Positions 17,697-28,208 of a stretch of DNA of 64,000 nucleotides are shown here, one piece after another. The notes beneath the pieces are model-generated. The model saw only the letters and a list, made by a program, of their open reading frames with translations. It had not been told where the DNA came from and made no database searches. The position numbers and the translations under genes were made by a program. Numbering within the stretch: position 1 is the first letter of the stretch; each line of letters opens with the position of its first letter. Where the stretch lies: NCBI RefSeq assembly GCF_008329715.1, contig NZ_VTSR01000009.1:124001-188000 (forward strand), written 5' to 3'. This DNA is from Gimesia chilikensis (GTDB taxonomy: Bacteria > Planctomycetota > Planctomycetia > Planctomycetales > Planctomycetaceae).

Positions 17697-18971
17697 TTAC
17701 TCGCCGATCTTCACGATGACCTTTCCGCTGTTATCTGCCAGTTCATGCCAGGCATCGCGACAGCGGAGGTACAGCTTGCCACTCGCCGGGGCTTGAAATC
17801 GTCCCGCTTCACCCAGTTCGAATTCTTCACTGAGTTCATATTCATCGCTGTCATTTTCAATTAGCACGGCCCCTACCAGTTTCCCCCGGCCGGCCGCATT
17901 CCCTTTCGCGGTCACAGGTTCGTCTTCCTCGCTGACCTTCCAGTCCCCCTCGGTAGAGACTTCATACTCCTGCCCTTCCTCCACCAGCACATGCGACGCT
18001 TGCCAGCCCTGCCGGGCTTCGATCTTTGAAGTCTGCGGGCGGACCGAATTGGGCTTGCGGAATTTCGTTTTCCAGTCCCACTGGCACAGGTCACAACGAT
18101 ATCCCTGATCGAAATGCTCCAGGAAAAACAGGTACTCAAACGAGATTTCGCGTGCCATCGATCCGTAGGTCTGGTTGAACGAAACCGGCTTCTTCATTAA
18201 CAGCCCCAGCCCCAGGGGACGAAAACGATTCGCATAATTCGGGTTCGTCGCCAGCAGATGACACAACGCCCACCGCCAGCAGTAATTCTCCCAGGAATCA
18301 CCCGTGGTCTCTTTCGAATTGACTATCTCATTCAGACTTTTGGGCTCACTGTTCTTGATGTAATCCACTACATAGCGCTCGCAGTTCACCGATAGCGGCT
18401 GTCCCTTCTTAGGCACTTCTTTCCAGTTATTGCCCATCTCTGCCATTCCCTCGCTGTACCACACAGGCCCGGTATGCCCAAAGTTCTGAGCACAATACGC
18501 ATGTACGGCCTCGTGCTGGGGCGTCCCCCGTTCAGCGACGGCATAGACGACAGATTTCGACTGAATCAGACGCCCTCCCCGATAGCGCGCATGACTGATA
18601 GTGACACCTCCGCCTCCTGAAATCGATTGCAATCCGACCGGATGCAGACTCCCCGACGGCCAGTTTGCCAGATCTTTCACTACGTAGCACTCAATCACGC
18701 TGCGATTCGGACTGGCCCAGTAAGCCGAAATAATCACGAGCATTTTTTCCAGCCGTGCCAGTAAATCCTGGGCTTCATCCGGAGAGAGGTCGGTATGAAT
18801 CAGGAAATTTTTCGAGCGGTAATCGCGGGGCTCTGTAGTAGTCGATCCACTGCGAACCTGGGTTCCCTGGGCAGCCAGCTGTGTTCCAGCGCCGAGCCAC
18901 AGGCAGGAACAGCAAAGAGTCAAACAGACGATTAGTGGCTTACAGATATGCAAAAGTCCTGACACAGACAA
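17697..18971 (-). CDS. DUF1570-like secreted metalloprotease (HEXXH)
   Basis: No ATG precedes the signal peptide in this frame. I prefer the TTG at 18971 because GAGGAAGG lies five bases upstream and the signal peptide then starts correctly; the longer frame to 19079 also begins with TTG. With this start the protein has 424 residues, a signal peptide to about residue 35, and the zinc-protease motif HEAVH (153-157) with a downstream WYSEGMAE (171-178). This resembles the gluzincin arrangement of the planctomycete DUF1570 family. The C-terminal third has a strand-rich region that may be a separate domain. Target unknown. Confidence 0.72.
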   Translation of the reverse strand: MSVSGLLHICKPLIVCLTLCCSCLWLGAGTQLAAQGTQVRSGSTTTEPRDYRSKNFLIHTDLSPDEAQDLLARLEKMLVIISAYWASPNRSVIECYVVKDLANWPSGSLHPVGLQSISGGGGVTISHARYRGGRLIQSKSVVYAVAERGTPQHEAVHAYCAQNFGHTGPVWYSEGMAEMGNNWKEVPKKGQPLSVNCERYVVDYIKNSEPKSLNEIVNSKETTGDSWENYCWRWALCHLLATNPNYANRFRPLGLGLLMKKPVSFNQTYGSMAREISFEYLFFLEHFDQGYRCDLCQWDWKTKFRKPNSVRPQTSKIEARQGWQASHVLVEEGQEYEVSTEGDWKVSEEDEPVTAKGNAAGRGKLVGAVLIENDSDEYELSEEFELGEAGRFQAPASGKLYLRCRDAWHELADNSGKVIVKIGE

Positions 18972-19217
18972 ACTTCCTTCCTCTGTTCTCAGCTCCGACA
19001 ATTCAACGGATTTCTTCAACACACAACGAGGTTTTATAGTGTGTTCATAGCATTCTAACAGGTATCCGACCTGAAACAATTTACATTGCTAAAAGAAGGA
19101 TAACACATCCCAATCGCTTGATATGTGGCCCCACCCCCTTTACTCTGAGGGAAAACCGTTTATAAAGAAGGTTTAGTTTCTTCTGTTTCGACCTCCCAGA
19201 GTTAAGAGGGATTCTCC

Positions 19218-20642
19218 ATGCATTATCTAACGCAGTTTCGCGCCGGCATTCTACTTTTGTTGATTTCCTGTGTCTGTCTTTCACAAACTCCAAAGAGTTA
19301 CGCTGACGAGGCACTCTGGAAAGCCGGTTCTGCCAGTGCTGTGATCACCCCGCAGGAAGATCTCTGGATGGCTGGCTACGGTGGTCGCACCAAACCGGCT
19401 GACGGAAAGATCCACGACCTCTGGCTCAAAGTACTGGTCATTGAAGCGCACGACGGGCATCGTGGCGTGATCGTCTCGACCGATACCCTGGGAATTCCTC
19501 AGTCGATCTATAACAATGTCTGTGCCGCACTGAAGAAGAAATTTGATCTCGATCGCAGCCAGATCATGCTCAATGCATCCCACACCCACTGTGGCCCTGT
19601 GTTACGCGGTGCTCTGCATGATATTTACCCCTTGAATAAAGAACAGATCGCACAGGTCAACAAGTATTCCACGCAGTTGGAACAGAAACTCGTCGATGCC
19701 GTCACCACCGCAATCAAGAATCTGGAGCCCGCAAGCCTCTGGACCGGCGAAGGCCACACCAGTTTCGCAGTGAACCGCCGCAACAATATGGAAGCCGATG
19801 TTCCCAAACTGCGAAAAGAGGGAAAGCTTACAGGCCCCATCGATCACAGCGTCCCGATTCTGGCCGTGAAAGATAAAAACGGTAAGCTGAAAACCATCGT
19901 GTTCGGCTACGCCTGTCACAACACCACTCTGGGAATTCAGCAGTGGTGTGGCGACTATGCAGGCTTCGCTCAGTACGACCTCGAAGCCATGTTCCCTGGC
20001 GTGACCGCCATGTTCTATATGGGCTGTGGTGCTGACCAAAACCCACTCCCCCGCCGAACCATGGAATTGGCTCAGTCCTATGGGTCCCGTCTGGCTCATA
20101 CCGTCGCCGATACCGTCCGTCTGCCGATGGTCGAACTCGATCCTGTGCTGAAAACCGAAATCGAAATTATTGACATCAAACTGGGTGATGCTCCGACTAA
20201 AGAAGAGCTCGAAAAACTCGCCGCCGGTAATCAGAATAACTACCGTAACCGCTGGGGAGCCCGGCTGCTCAAGCAACTCAACTCGGGTAAACCGTTCCGG
20301 ACCTCCTATCCCTTTCCGGTTCAGGTCTGGCTGATGGGCAAGCGACAGCTCTGGATCACCATCGGCGGTGAGGTTGTCGTCGACTACGCCCTGGGAATGA
20401 AAAAGTTGTTCGGCGACAGTACCTGGATCGCAGGCTACTGTAACGATGTGATGGCCTATACTCCTTCTCTCCGTGTTCTGGAAGAAGACGTGCCTCCCCG
20501 CAAGTCATCCCGCTGGGGCTACGAAGGCAACACATCGATGGCCGTCTATGGAATGCCCGCCAACCGCTGGTCCGACGAAATTGAAGACAAAATCGTCGAG
20601 AGTGCCCAGCGACAGGTCGAGAAGGTCCGCAATGGAAAATAG
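19218..20642 (+). CDS. Neutral/alkaline ceramidase-like secreted protein
   Basis: The 474-residue protein has a signal peptide to about residue 29. The N-terminal domain resembles the neutral ceramidase family, with the conserved NASHTHCGP and CHNTTLG segments that supply metal ligands. It is shorter than full ceramidases, lacking the C-terminal Ig-like domain. The ATG at 19218 lies 13 bases after a GAGGGA stretch. Planctomycetes carry several such genes, usually near sulfatases. Ceramide hydrolysis itself is unproven; another amide or ester substrate is possible. Confidence 0.78.
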   Translation: MHYLTQFRAGILLLLISCVCLSQTPKSYADEALWKAGSASAVITPQEDLWMAGYGGRTKPADGKIHDLWLKVLVIEAHDGHRGVIVSTDTLGIPQSIYNNVCAALKKKFDLDRSQIMLNASHTHCGPVLRGALHDIYPLNKEQIAQVNKYSTQLEQKLVDAVTTAIKNLEPASLWTGEGHTSFAVNRRNNMEADVPKLRKEGKLTGPIDHSVPILAVKDKNGKLKTIVFGYACHNTTLGIQQWCGDYAGFAQYDLEAMFPGVTAMFYMGCGADQNPLPRRTMELAQSYGSRLAHTVADTVRLPMVELDPVLKTEIEIIDIKLGDAPTKEELEKLAAGNQNNYRNRWGARLLKQLNSGKPFRTSYPFPVQVWLMGKRQLWITIGGEVVVDYALGMKKLFGDSTWIAGYCNDVMAYTPSLRVLEEDVPPRKSSRWGYEGNTSMAVYGMPANRWSDEIEDKIVESAQRQVEKVRNGK

Positions 20643-20736
20643 GCCTCGCCAGCGTTAAATTTTGCCCTTTCTGACCCGAATCTGCCGCTAAACTCCAGCT
20701 TCTGGGGATGTTTTGCGTTTTTCGCCCCCCTGCCGT

Positions 20737-20765
20737 TTGTCGCGCGGGAAGCGAAATCCTAGAAT
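20737..20765 (+). promoter_or_regulatory. Sigma70-like promoter upstream of acnA
   Basis: TTGTCG (20737-20742) and TAGAAT (20760-20765) are separated by 17 bases. The predicted start near 20772 gives a leader of about 100 bases before the acnA ATG, which has GAGGAGAG just upstream. Confidence 0.5.
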
Positions 20766-20870
20766 GCAGCATATTCCGTTCTAAACAGCAATCAATCTAT
20801 GACAGGTTCGCCGAAGCAGCCTGTATTCAATACTTTACCTGATTTTTAATGTAGCACTGAGGAGAGATAA

Positions 20871-23546
20871 ATGGCTTCCGGAAATCCTTTTGGCGCGGAA
20901 GGTCAATTAACAGCAGCCGGTGGTGAGTTTAAATACTACCGTTTACAGAAACTCATCGACGATGGCATTGGAAATATTGAGTCGCTGCCTTACTCGATTC
21001 GTGTGCTGCTGGAATCCTGCCTGCGTAACGTAGATGGGTTCGTCGTCAACGAGTCCGACGTGCACAATCTCGCCAACTGGAGTGCAGAATCTCCTAACCC
21101 GGTGGAAATCCCTTTCAAACCCGGTCGCGTGGTTTTACAGGACTTTACCGGCGTTCCCGCTGTGGTTGACCTGGCAGCTCTGCGAAGTGCCATGGTTCGA
21201 CTGGGCGGCGATCCTCAGAAAATCAATCCACTGGTTCGCTGTGACCTCGTTATCGACCACAGTGTGCAGGTCGACGAATTCGCGACCAAGCTCTCGCTGC
21301 AGCACAACGTTGAAAAAGAATTCGAACGGAACCAGGAACGTTACCAGTTTCTCCGCTGGGGACAGCAGGCATTTGATAACTTCGGCGTTGTCCCACCAGC
21401 AACCGGGATCGTGCACCAGGTGAACCTTGAATACCTGGCCAAAGCCGTTCTGACCAAAGACGGAGTCGCTTACCCGGACAGCCTCGTCGGTACCGACAGT
21501 CACACCACCATGATCAACGGCCTGGGTGTCGTCGGCTGGGGCGTGGGTGGTATCGAAGCGGAAGCCGTGATGCTCGGACAGCCTATCTACATGCTGACCC
21601 CCGAAGTCGTCGGTTTCCGTCTGGAAGGCAAACTCCCTGAAGGCGCAACTGCGACTGACCTCGTACTCCGCATCGTCCAGATGCTCCGCGAACATGGCGT
21701 TGTCGGCAAGTTCGTTGAATTCTATGGACCTGGCCTGTCTAACATGAGCCTCGCCGACCGGGCTACTATCGCCAACATGGCTCCCGAATACGGGGCCACT
21801 ATCGGATTCTTCCCCGTCGACGATGAAACTCTGAACTACATGCGTCGCACCGGACGTACCGACGCTGAAGTCGATCTGGTCGAGCGTTACTACAAAGAAC
21901 AGGGTATGTTCCGCACGGACAGCTCACCTGAGCCGTCCTTCACCAGCAAACTGAGTCTGGATATTTCCACGATTGAAGTCTCGCTGGCCGGTCCCAAACG
22001 TCCACAGGACCGAATCGCATTGACTGACATGAAATCACACTGGCACAGCGATCTCAGCTCCACCTTCGGCAAGCAGGATCCTTCACCCACTCACGCTCCC
22101 GTGAACTACGATGGTAAGGATTTCGAACTTAAAGATGGTTCGGTGGTCATCGCCGCGATCACCAGTTGTACCAACACCAGTAACCCCTCAGTAATGCTCG
22201 GTGCCGGACTACTGGCAAAGAAAGCTGCTGAAAAAGGCCTGACCCGCAAGCCCTGGGTGAAAACCAGTCTGGCTCCCGGAAGCCGCGTTGTAACCGACTA
22301 CCTTGAAAAAGCCGGTGTGACTCCCTACCTCGACGAACTTGGTTTCAACCTGGTTGGCTACGGCTGTACGACCTGTATTGGTAACAGTGGGCCACTGCCC
22401 GCACCGATCTCCAAAGCCATCAATGACAATGACATCGTTGCCGCTGCAGTTCTGTCTGGAAACCGGAACTTCGAAGGACGCATCAGCCCCGATGTCCGGG
22501 CAAACTACCTCGCCAGCCCGCCGCTGGTTGTGGCTTACGCCCTCGCAGGTACCACCGATATCGACCTCAGCACCGAGCCGATCGGCCAGGACAAAGATGG
22601 CAACGATGTCTTCCTGAAAGATATCTGGCCTTCACAGGCTGAAGTCAACGCGGCTCTCGAATCGTCTATCAACCCGGAAATGTTCCGTGATGAGTACGGC
22701 AAGGCGACCCAGGGTTCTCCTGAATGGCAGGCCATTGATGGTGGCGATGGTGACATCTTTGAATGGGATGCGAAAAGCACCTACGTTCAGGAACCTCCGT
22801 TCTTCGTCGATATGCCCGCAGAGCCGTCCCCGATCAGCTCCATCACTGGAGCCCGCGTCCTGGTCTCTGTAGGCGATTCCGTTACCACCGACCACATCTC
22901 CCCTGCTGGAGCCATCAAAGCAGATTCTCCCGCGGGTAAATACCTGCAGGAAAATGGAGTGACTCCTGCTGACTTTAACAGCTACGGTAGCCGTCGCGGA
23001 AACGACCGGGTCATGACCCGTGGTACCTTCGCGAACATTCGCCTGAGCAACCTGCTTGCCCCCGGAACCAGTGGTGGCGTTACCACCTACCTGCCCACCG
23101 GCGAACAGACTTCGATCTATGAAGCCTCACTGCAGTACAAAGACGCCGGCACGCCGCTGGTAGTGCTCGCTGGAGGTGACTACGGAATGGGATCGTCTCG
23201 TGACTGGGCTGCCAAGGGAACCTTCCTGCTGGGCGTCAAGGCTGTCATCGCGACTTCCTTTGAGCGGATTCACCGTTCCAACCTGGTCGGCATGGGTGTC
23301 CTGCCGCTGCAGTTCCGCGAAGGCGAAAGTCGCGAAGAGCTGGGCCTCGATGGTACTGAAACTTATGACATTGAACTGGACGACAACCTGAAGCCAGGTC
23401 AGGCGATCCGTGTGACCGCCACCAAAGAGGACGGCACACAGGTCCTGTTTACCGTTCAGTGTCGTGTCGATACCCCCGTTGAAGTCGAATACTATCGCAA
23501 CGGCGGAATTCTGCACAAAGTTCTCCGTGATCTGGCCAAAGCCTGA
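20871..23546 (+). CDS. acnA: Aconitate hydratase (AcnA type)
   Basis: Aconitase interconverts citrate and isocitrate in the TCA cycle. The 891-residue length equals bacterial AcnA/IRP1-type enzymes. The three 4Fe-4S ligands are visible: Cys433 in [11 protein letters not shown], and Cys499 and Cys502 in [14 protein letters not shown]. The C-terminal swivel domain with [15 protein letters not shown] is present. GAGGAGAG lies six bases before the ATG. The rluA-type gene follows after 11 bases and may be cotranscribed. Confidence 0.97.
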   Translation: MASGNPFGAEGQLTAAGGEFKYYRLQKLIDDGIGNIESLPYSIRVLLESCLRNVDGFVVNESDVHNLANWSAESPNPVEIPFKPGRVVLQDFTGVPAVVDLAALRSAMVRLGGDPQKINPLVRCDLVIDHSVQVDEFATKLSLQHNVEKEFERNQERYQFLRWGQQAFDNFGVVPPATGIVHQVNLEYLAKAVLTKDGVAYPDSLVGTDSHTTMINGLGVVGWGVGGIEAEAVMLGQPIYMLTPEVVGFRLEGKLPEGATATDLVLRIVQMLREHGVVGKFVEFYGPGLSNMSLADRATIANMAPEYGATIGFFPVDDETLNYMRRTGRTDAEVDLVERYYKEQGMFRTDSSPEPSFTSKLSLDISTIEVSLAGPKRPQDRIALTDMKSHWHSDLSSTFGKQDPSPTHAPVNYDGKDFELKDGSVVIAAITSCTNTSNPSVMLGAGLLAKKAAEKGLTRKPWVKTSLAPGSRVVTDYLEKAGVTPYLDELGFNLVGYGCTTCIGNSGPLPAPISKAINDNDIVAAAVLSGNRNFEGRISPDVRANYLASPPLVVAYALAGTTDIDLSTEPIGQDKDGNDVFLKDIWPSQAEVNAALESSINPEMFRDEYGKATQGSPEWQAIDGGDGDIFEWDAKSTYVQEPPFFVDMPAEPSPISSITGARVLVSVGDSVTTDHISPAGAIKADSPAGKYLQENGVTPADFNSYGSRRGNDRVMTRGTFANIRLSNLLAPGTSGGVTTYLPTGEQTSIYEASLQYKDAGTPLVVLAGGDYGMGSSRDWAAKGTFLLGVKAVIATSFERIHRSNLVGMGVLPLQFREGESREELGLDGTETYDIELDDNLKPGQAIRVTATKEDGTQVLFTVQCRVDTPVEVEYYRNGGILHKVLRDLAKA

Positions 23547-23557
23547 TCCCTGAATTG

Positions 23558-24502
23558 ATGAAACCAGCCTACGAAACCGATCTGATTGTCGAGGATTACC
23601 TTGATGGTTCCCGCATCGATCGGTTTCTCAGCCGTCATTTCAGAAACTACTCGACGCACCGTCTGCAACGCATCGTTCAGGCAGGGTTTGCCAAGGTCAA
23701 TGGCATCCCTGCCGAACCGTTGCAACGAGTCTTCCGCGGTCAGCAGATCAGCATTCTCCTGCCTGAACCGCCGGACAAAACCTATCAGCCTGAAGATTTA
23801 TCCCTGGAGATCCTCTATGAGGATGCATGGCTGGTCATCGTCAACAAACCGCCGGCGATGATCGCCCATCCCGCGGGGAATATCCACTCGGGTACTGTGG
23901 CTAACGCGTTACAGCATTACCTCGATCAGCAGACGGGAATCCGCAGTCTGCTGCGTCCTGGAATCGTGCATCGGCTCGACCAGTTTACCAGCGGCATTCT
24001 GATTGTCGCCAAAGAGCATCTGGGACACCGCAGTCTCTCGATTCAGTTTCAGCAGAACCGGGTCAGTAAAGCATATCTGGCGATCATTCGCGACCAGCCT
24101 CGGGACGATCACTTTGAGAACGATGCTGCCATCGGTGAGCATCCCACCCAGGCCGGGGTCTGTATGTCGACACACCCGCAGGCGAAAAAGGCCAAATCCG
24201 CTTATACCCGTTTCGAAGTCCTTGAACGGTATACCGGATACTCGCTGGTCCGTGCTTTTCCACAGACGGGACGCCTGCATCAGATCCGCGTGCATCTGGC
24301 CGATCTTGGCTTTCCTATTATCGCCGACGACTTCTATGGCAACGATGAACGACTGGAAACAGATCGCTGTCTGATTTCGCGACAGGCATTACACGCTGAA
24401 CAGATCGAGTTTGCACATCCGGTGACGGGATTGAAAATGAAGCTCTCCGCGGGAGCGCCTGATGATTTCCACCAGGCGCTCGAGCGGTTACGGAGCGCCT
24501 AA
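23558..24502 (+). CDS. RluA-family pseudouridine synthase
   Basis: The protein isomerises uridine to pseudouridine in structured RNA. An S4-type RNA-binding region lies at about residues 15-75. The catalytic domain carries HRLDQFTSGILIVAK, in which Asp141 is the catalytic residue, and a C-terminal FPQTGRLHQIRVHL motif. The ATG at 23558 is chosen over the TTG three bases earlier. The 314-residue length matches RluD/RluC-type enzymes, but the exact rRNA target cannot be read from the sequence. Confidence 0.9.
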   Translation: MKPAYETDLIVEDYLDGSRIDRFLSRHFRNYSTHRLQRIVQAGFAKVNGIPAEPLQRVFRGQQISILLPEPPDKTYQPEDLSLEILYEDAWLVIVNKPPAMIAHPAGNIHSGTVANALQHYLDQQTGIRSLLRPGIVHRLDQFTSGILIVAKEHLGHRSLSIQFQQNRVSKAYLAIIRDQPRDDHFENDAAIGEHPTQAGVCMSTHPQAKKAKSAYTRFEVLERYTGYSLVRAFPQTGRLHQIRVHLADLGFPIIADDFYGNDERLETDRCLISRQALHAEQIEFAHPVTGLKMKLSAGAPDDFHQALERLRSA

Positions 24503-24532
24503 AGCTGTTCTCGGTTTTTCCTTTTTACTGCC

Positions 24533-26026
24533 TCACTTCGTCTGAGTGAGGACTTCCACTGAGGATGCTTCGTCCTGTGCCTCCTGCAGCTCTTTATTCA
24601 ACGGAGCTGCTGCTTTGGATGTCTTAGATGCTTCGAAGAGTCGATCCAGACTCATTTTTTCCAGTGCATCGAAAGCCGCGACTTTATAGCATTCTGCCAT
24701 CGTCGGGTAATTGAATACAGCGTTACGGAAATATTCAATCGTGCCGCCAAATGACATTACCGTCTGTCCGATGTGTACGATTTCGGTTGCCGCTTCCCCG
24801 ATCGCGTGGATCCCTAAAATCTTGAGCGTCTCACGGTGAAACAGAATCTTCAACATCCCGTCCCGGTCACCCGAGATCTGCCCGCGGGCAATTTCACGAT
24901 AACGGGCCGCGCCGACTTCATAAGGAATGTGCGCTTCAGTCAGCTGCTGTTCGGTTTTACCCACCATCGAAATTTCCGGGATCGTAAACAGCCCGTAAGG
25001 CATCAGATCAAACGCTTCAAATGGCTCATTAAAGGCGTTACAGATCACACGACGACCCTGCTCCATAGACACACTGGCCAGAGCAGGAAAACCTACAATA
25101 TCGCCCGCACCGTAAATATGAGGTACCCAGGTCTGATGATCTTCGTTGCACCACAGACGACCGCGTTCATCCGGTTCGAGCCCCGCGGCCTGGAAATTCA
25201 GTTCGTCCGCATCTCCCACCCGTCCCACGGTATACAATACCGAATCGGCTACCAGTCGTTTGCCACTCTCGGTCTGCACCGCGGCCATTGAATCGGAAAA
25301 CCGCTCAATCCCAACGACTTCTTCGCCCATCCGGAAAACCATTCCCAGTGATCGGGCATGATGAATCAGGGCGTCAATAATTTCACGATCACAGAACTCG
25401 AGCAGGTGCTCCCGACCATCGAGTACGGTAACTTCGACCCCCAAAGTGGCGAACATGATCGCGTATTCGATGCCAATTACACCGCCGCCCACAACGATCA
25501 TTGAACGGGGAATCTGTTTCAGGTCGATAATTTCATCGGAATCAAAAATCGTTTCGCCATCAAAGGGGATGTGAGGGGGCCGCGAAGGCTTGGTGCCGGT
25601 AGCGACCAGAATGTAATCCCCGTGCAAAATCTTGCGTCCGGTCTCACAGTCGACAGCCACTTCATGCGGGCTGACGAACTGAGCTTCTCCAATAAAGATG
25701 TCGACGCCGTTTCGCTCAAGCTGATCGTGGATGATTTCCAGTTCATGCTCTGCTACGTCTGCCAGCTTCAGCCGCAGGTCCTGCATCGTGACTCGCCGCT
25801 TCCGACGATACCATTTGCTGTAGACGTCCCGATGCCGATATCCGGTTAAATATAAGATTGCTTCGCGCATCGTCTTGGAAGGAATCGTCCCCTTATGCAG
25901 ACAGACGCCCCCCATGCCGCGAAAGTTACGTTCAATGATCGCAACCCGCTTCCCCAGTTTCGAAGCTGCTATCGCCGCCTTCTGACCAGCGGGACCGCTT
26001 CCGATAATTACAATGTCGAATTTCAT
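24533..26026 (-). CDS. sthA: Soluble pyridine nucleotide transhydrogenase (SthA)
   Basis: This FAD-containing enzyme moves reducing equivalents between NADPH and NAD. The ATG at 26026 is chosen because the GSGPAGQ FAD-binding motif follows at once; a longer frame to 26128 adds an unconserved leader. The active-site region reads GGVCLHKGTIPSK, with Thr where lipoamide dehydrogenase and glutathione reductase have the second cysteine, which is the SthA signature. The NAD-binding motif GGGVIGIEYA is present. The 497-residue length is close to E. coli SthA with a C-terminal extension. Confidence 0.9.
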   Translation of the reverse strand: MKFDIVIIGSGPAGQKAAIAASKLGKRVAIIERNFRGMGGVCLHKGTIPSKTMREAILYLTGYRHRDVYSKWYRRKRRVTMQDLRLKLADVAEHELEIIHDQLERNGVDIFIGEAQFVSPHEVAVDCETGRKILHGDYILVATGTKPSRPPHIPFDGETIFDSDEIIDLKQIPRSMIVVGGGVIGIEYAIMFATLGVEVTVLDGREHLLEFCDREIIDALIHHARSLGMVFRMGEEVVGIERFSDSMAAVQTESGKRLVADSVLYTVGRVGDADELNFQAAGLEPDERGRLWCNEDHQTWVPHIYGAGDIVGFPALASVSMEQGRRVICNAFNEPFEAFDLMPYGLFTIPEISMVGKTEQQLTEAHIPYEVGAARYREIARGQISGDRDGMLKILFHRETLKILGIHAIGEAATEIVHIGQTVMSFGGTIEYFRNAVFNYPTMAECYKVAAFDALEKMSLDRLFEASKTSKAAAPLNKELQEAQDEASSVEVLTQTK

Positions 26027-26340
26027 GGATCTATTCTCAATACTCAGACCAGTCTTCTCAGCCACGCCCTTCCAGCCTCGCATGTCAAATTGAGAAACCT
26101 GGTTAAACTTTACAGCGTAAACAACCACCTCTAACTTCGGTCATGAGTTGGAATGGAAAAGATAGAAAGATTGATCTGATCTCTGAAACAGGCTATTTTG
26201 CGCCCAGACTGACGGTTATACTGATTGTATAGCTCAACTTTAAAACTCCTCGGGGGGAAACTCCTCCTGATCAAGACCACGGAAGTGTCTGTCTCGCCCC
26301 ACATTGCTTCAAGCTCTGATCTCAGATCAAAGGAACTCTG
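26027..26340. other. Divergent gap between sthA and msrP
   Basis: No gene is seen. Two AAACTCCTC copies (26243-26251 and 26258-26266) occur in tandem about 80 bases before msrP and could be a regulator site, but the evidence is thin. I could not identify a convincing -35/-10 pair in either direction. Confidence 0.35.
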
Positions 26341-27348
26341 ATGAATCACCTGCTCCGAAAAATCTGGCATGTCCCGGAACACGCCCACACCCCAGAATCC
26401 GTTTATCAGAATCGCAAATCGCATCGCCGTGAATTCCTCAAGTTGATGGGTTACGGTCTGGGTATCGCCGGGTTTGCTGATCTACTCTCCGGCTGTGAAC
26501 AGGCAACCAAGGAAGAGATCGAACAGGCGGGAGCAGTGGAACCTCTGCCGGAAGCCCTGCAGTCCGTCTATCCGGCTAAGCGGAATGAAGCTTTCAAATA
26601 CGGACGCCCCGAAACAGCGGAAATTGAAGCAGAAGAGTTTACGAACTTCTACGAATTCACAGGCCCCACGAGCAAAGAGGCCTGGAAGTACGTCGGAAAA
26701 TTCCAGACCACACCCTGGGCGGTCTCCATCGAAGGGGAATGTGCCAAACCCCGCACGTTCGACCTCGATGACCTCTACAGGGAAATGCAGTTCGAAGAGC
26801 GGGCCTACCGCCATCGTTGCGTCGAAACCTGGGCCATGTGTGTGCCTTGGACCGGTTTCCCGCTGGCCAGCCTGCTCAAGCTGGTTGAACCGAAACCCTC
26901 AGCCAAGTACGTCGCCTTTGAAACGTTCAACAAACCCCAGGAGGCGCCTTACATGGAGAGAAGTGGAGCTGGCACCTGGCCCTGGCCTTATACCGAAGGT
27001 CTGACCATTGAGGAAGCGATGAACGAACTCGCCTTCATCGCCACCGGCCTGTATGGGAAGCCGCTGTTGAAACAGAATGGAGCGCCGATCCGTCTGGTCG
27101 TTCCCTGGAAATATGGATTCAAATCGGGTAAATCGATCGTGAAGATCAAACTCACTGCAGAGCAACCCGCGACCTTCTGGAACACGGTAAATCCAGGGGA
27201 ATACGGGTTCGTCGCCAATGTGAACCCGGATCAGCCTCATCCTCGCTGGAGCCAACGCACGGAATGGATGCTGGGCACTGAGAAACGCTACGACACCAAG
27301 ATTTACAATGGTTACGGGGAATATGTTGGCGGTCTCTACACAGGCTGA
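26341..27348 (+). CDS. msrP: Protein-methionine-sulfoxide reductase, molybdoenzyme MsrP (YedY)
   Basis: MsrP repairs oxidised methionine in exported proteins using molybdopterin. A twin-arginine signal (Arg29-Arg30 followed by EFLKL) is present. The mature domain has the molybdenum ligand Cys160 in HRCVETWAM and the PWTGFPLASLLK segment. The 335-residue length is typical. The signal ends in LLSGC, a lipobox-like sequence not usual for MsrP. No msrQ heme partner is adjacent; the next gene is convergent. Confidence 0.88.
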   Translation: MNHLLRKIWHVPEHAHTPESVYQNRKSHRREFLKLMGYGLGIAGFADLLSGCEQATKEEIEQAGAVEPLPEALQSVYPAKRNEAFKYGRPETAEIEAEEFTNFYEFTGPTSKEAWKYVGKFQTTPWAVSIEGECAKPRTFDLDDLYREMQFEERAYRHRCVETWAMCVPWTGFPLASLLKLVEPKPSAKYVAFETFNKPQEAPYMERSGAGTWPWPYTEGLTIEEAMNELAFIATGLYGKPLLKQNGAPIRLVVPWKYGFKSGKSIVKIKLTAEQPATFWNTVNPGEYGFVANVNPDQPHPRWSQRTEWMLGTEKRYDTKIYNGYGEYVGGLYTG

Positions 27349-27407
27349 TTTGAGCACGGCTTTCGAACTGGAAGCCTTCATTCATCAGGTTAAATGCGCA
27401 AAAAAAA

Positions 27408-27434
27408 GACCGGGTAGAAACATTCTACCCGGTC
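27408..27434. terminator. Strong terminator between msrP and the BI-1 gene
   Basis: GACCGGGTAGAA (27408-27419) pairs perfectly with TTCTACCCGGTC (27423-27434) around a three-base loop. An A-run precedes it, so the minus-strand transcript ends in a long U-tract. It therefore serves the BI-1 family gene and may also stop msrP. Confidence 0.85.
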
Positions 27435-27473
27435 AATATTTTCAATTGTTGATTCATTCAACCAGCGTCTAGC

Positions 27474-28208
27474 TTAGTCTTCCGAAGCAAACATCATTAC
27501 GATCCGCAGCACATACCAGAACAGGGTGGCGACGGAGGCGAACAGCGCCAGTGAAGCCGAAACGTACTGATCGGTCGAGTACTGATGCAGGACATTTGAA
27601 GTTTCATACAGAATGAAACCACTCATCAGCACTACCATCGCAGCAGCAAACCAGAGTCCCAGGGAGATTCCAAAGATCGCAGCCCCGATGGCAATCCCGA
27701 TTGCTGCCAGCAAGGCAATCGTCAGTCCCCCGCCCAGGAAGGAGAAGTCAGCTCCCGTCACGAGTACGTACGCTGTCAAGCCTCCGAAGATACAGAGGGT
27801 AATGACCGCCGCAATCGGAATCACGGTCGGATTCGACATCTGACTGGCCAAAAACAGGATCGGCACAAAGATAATCGCTTCCGCCAGGGTATATAACCCC
27901 AGTCCCAGATACTGTGTCCCCAGAGACTTGGCACTTGATGCCAGTGAACTGGCTAACCAGCTGGCACCCAGGAAGGCAATCAGAATAATCCAGGGACTAA
28001 CGCTGAACAGGCTCAGTACGCCGCGCAGTAAGGTAGGCGAACTGAAAATGATAAATTCCAGTCCCATAAATACAAAGATCGCACCGGTCAGGTGCATGTA
28101 CGTTTTGCGGATGAAAGCAGCGCGCTCTTCTGCAATCGCATCGATTGCAAACATACCGCGGCCGGCCGTCGTATCCTGGTCATAGTAGTCAGGACTGTAG
28201 TTGTTCAT
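27474..28208 (-). CDS. BAX inhibitor-1/YccA family membrane protein
   Basis: The 244-residue protein has seven hydrophobic helices and the BI-1 pattern of short polar loops, with the family's LGQYLGLG-like central segment and a charged C-terminal end. YccA-type bacterial members modulate FtsH, and some are pH-sensitive calcium channels; which applies here is not known. It is transcribed away from the oxoprolinase gene and ends at a strong terminator. The N-terminus (DQDTTAGRGMFA) is cytoplasmic and soluble. Confidence 0.85.
   Translation of the reverse strand: MNNYSPDYYDQDTTAGRGMFAIDAIAEERAAFIRKTYMHLTGAIFVFMGLEFIIFSSPTLLRGVLSLFSVSPWIILIAFLGASWLASSLASSAKSLGTQYLGLGLYTLAEAIIFVPILFLASQMSNPTVIPIAAVITLCIFGGLTAYVLVTGADFSFLGGGLTIALLAAIGIAIGAAIFGISLGLWFAAAMVVLMSGFILYETSNVLHQYSTDQYVSASLALFASVATLFWYVLRIVMMFASED

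Noticed and set aside
24531-24551. Terminator hairpin at the sthA 3' end
   Set aside because: The CCTCAC/GTGAGG stem lies within the coding end and has no U-tract on either strand.
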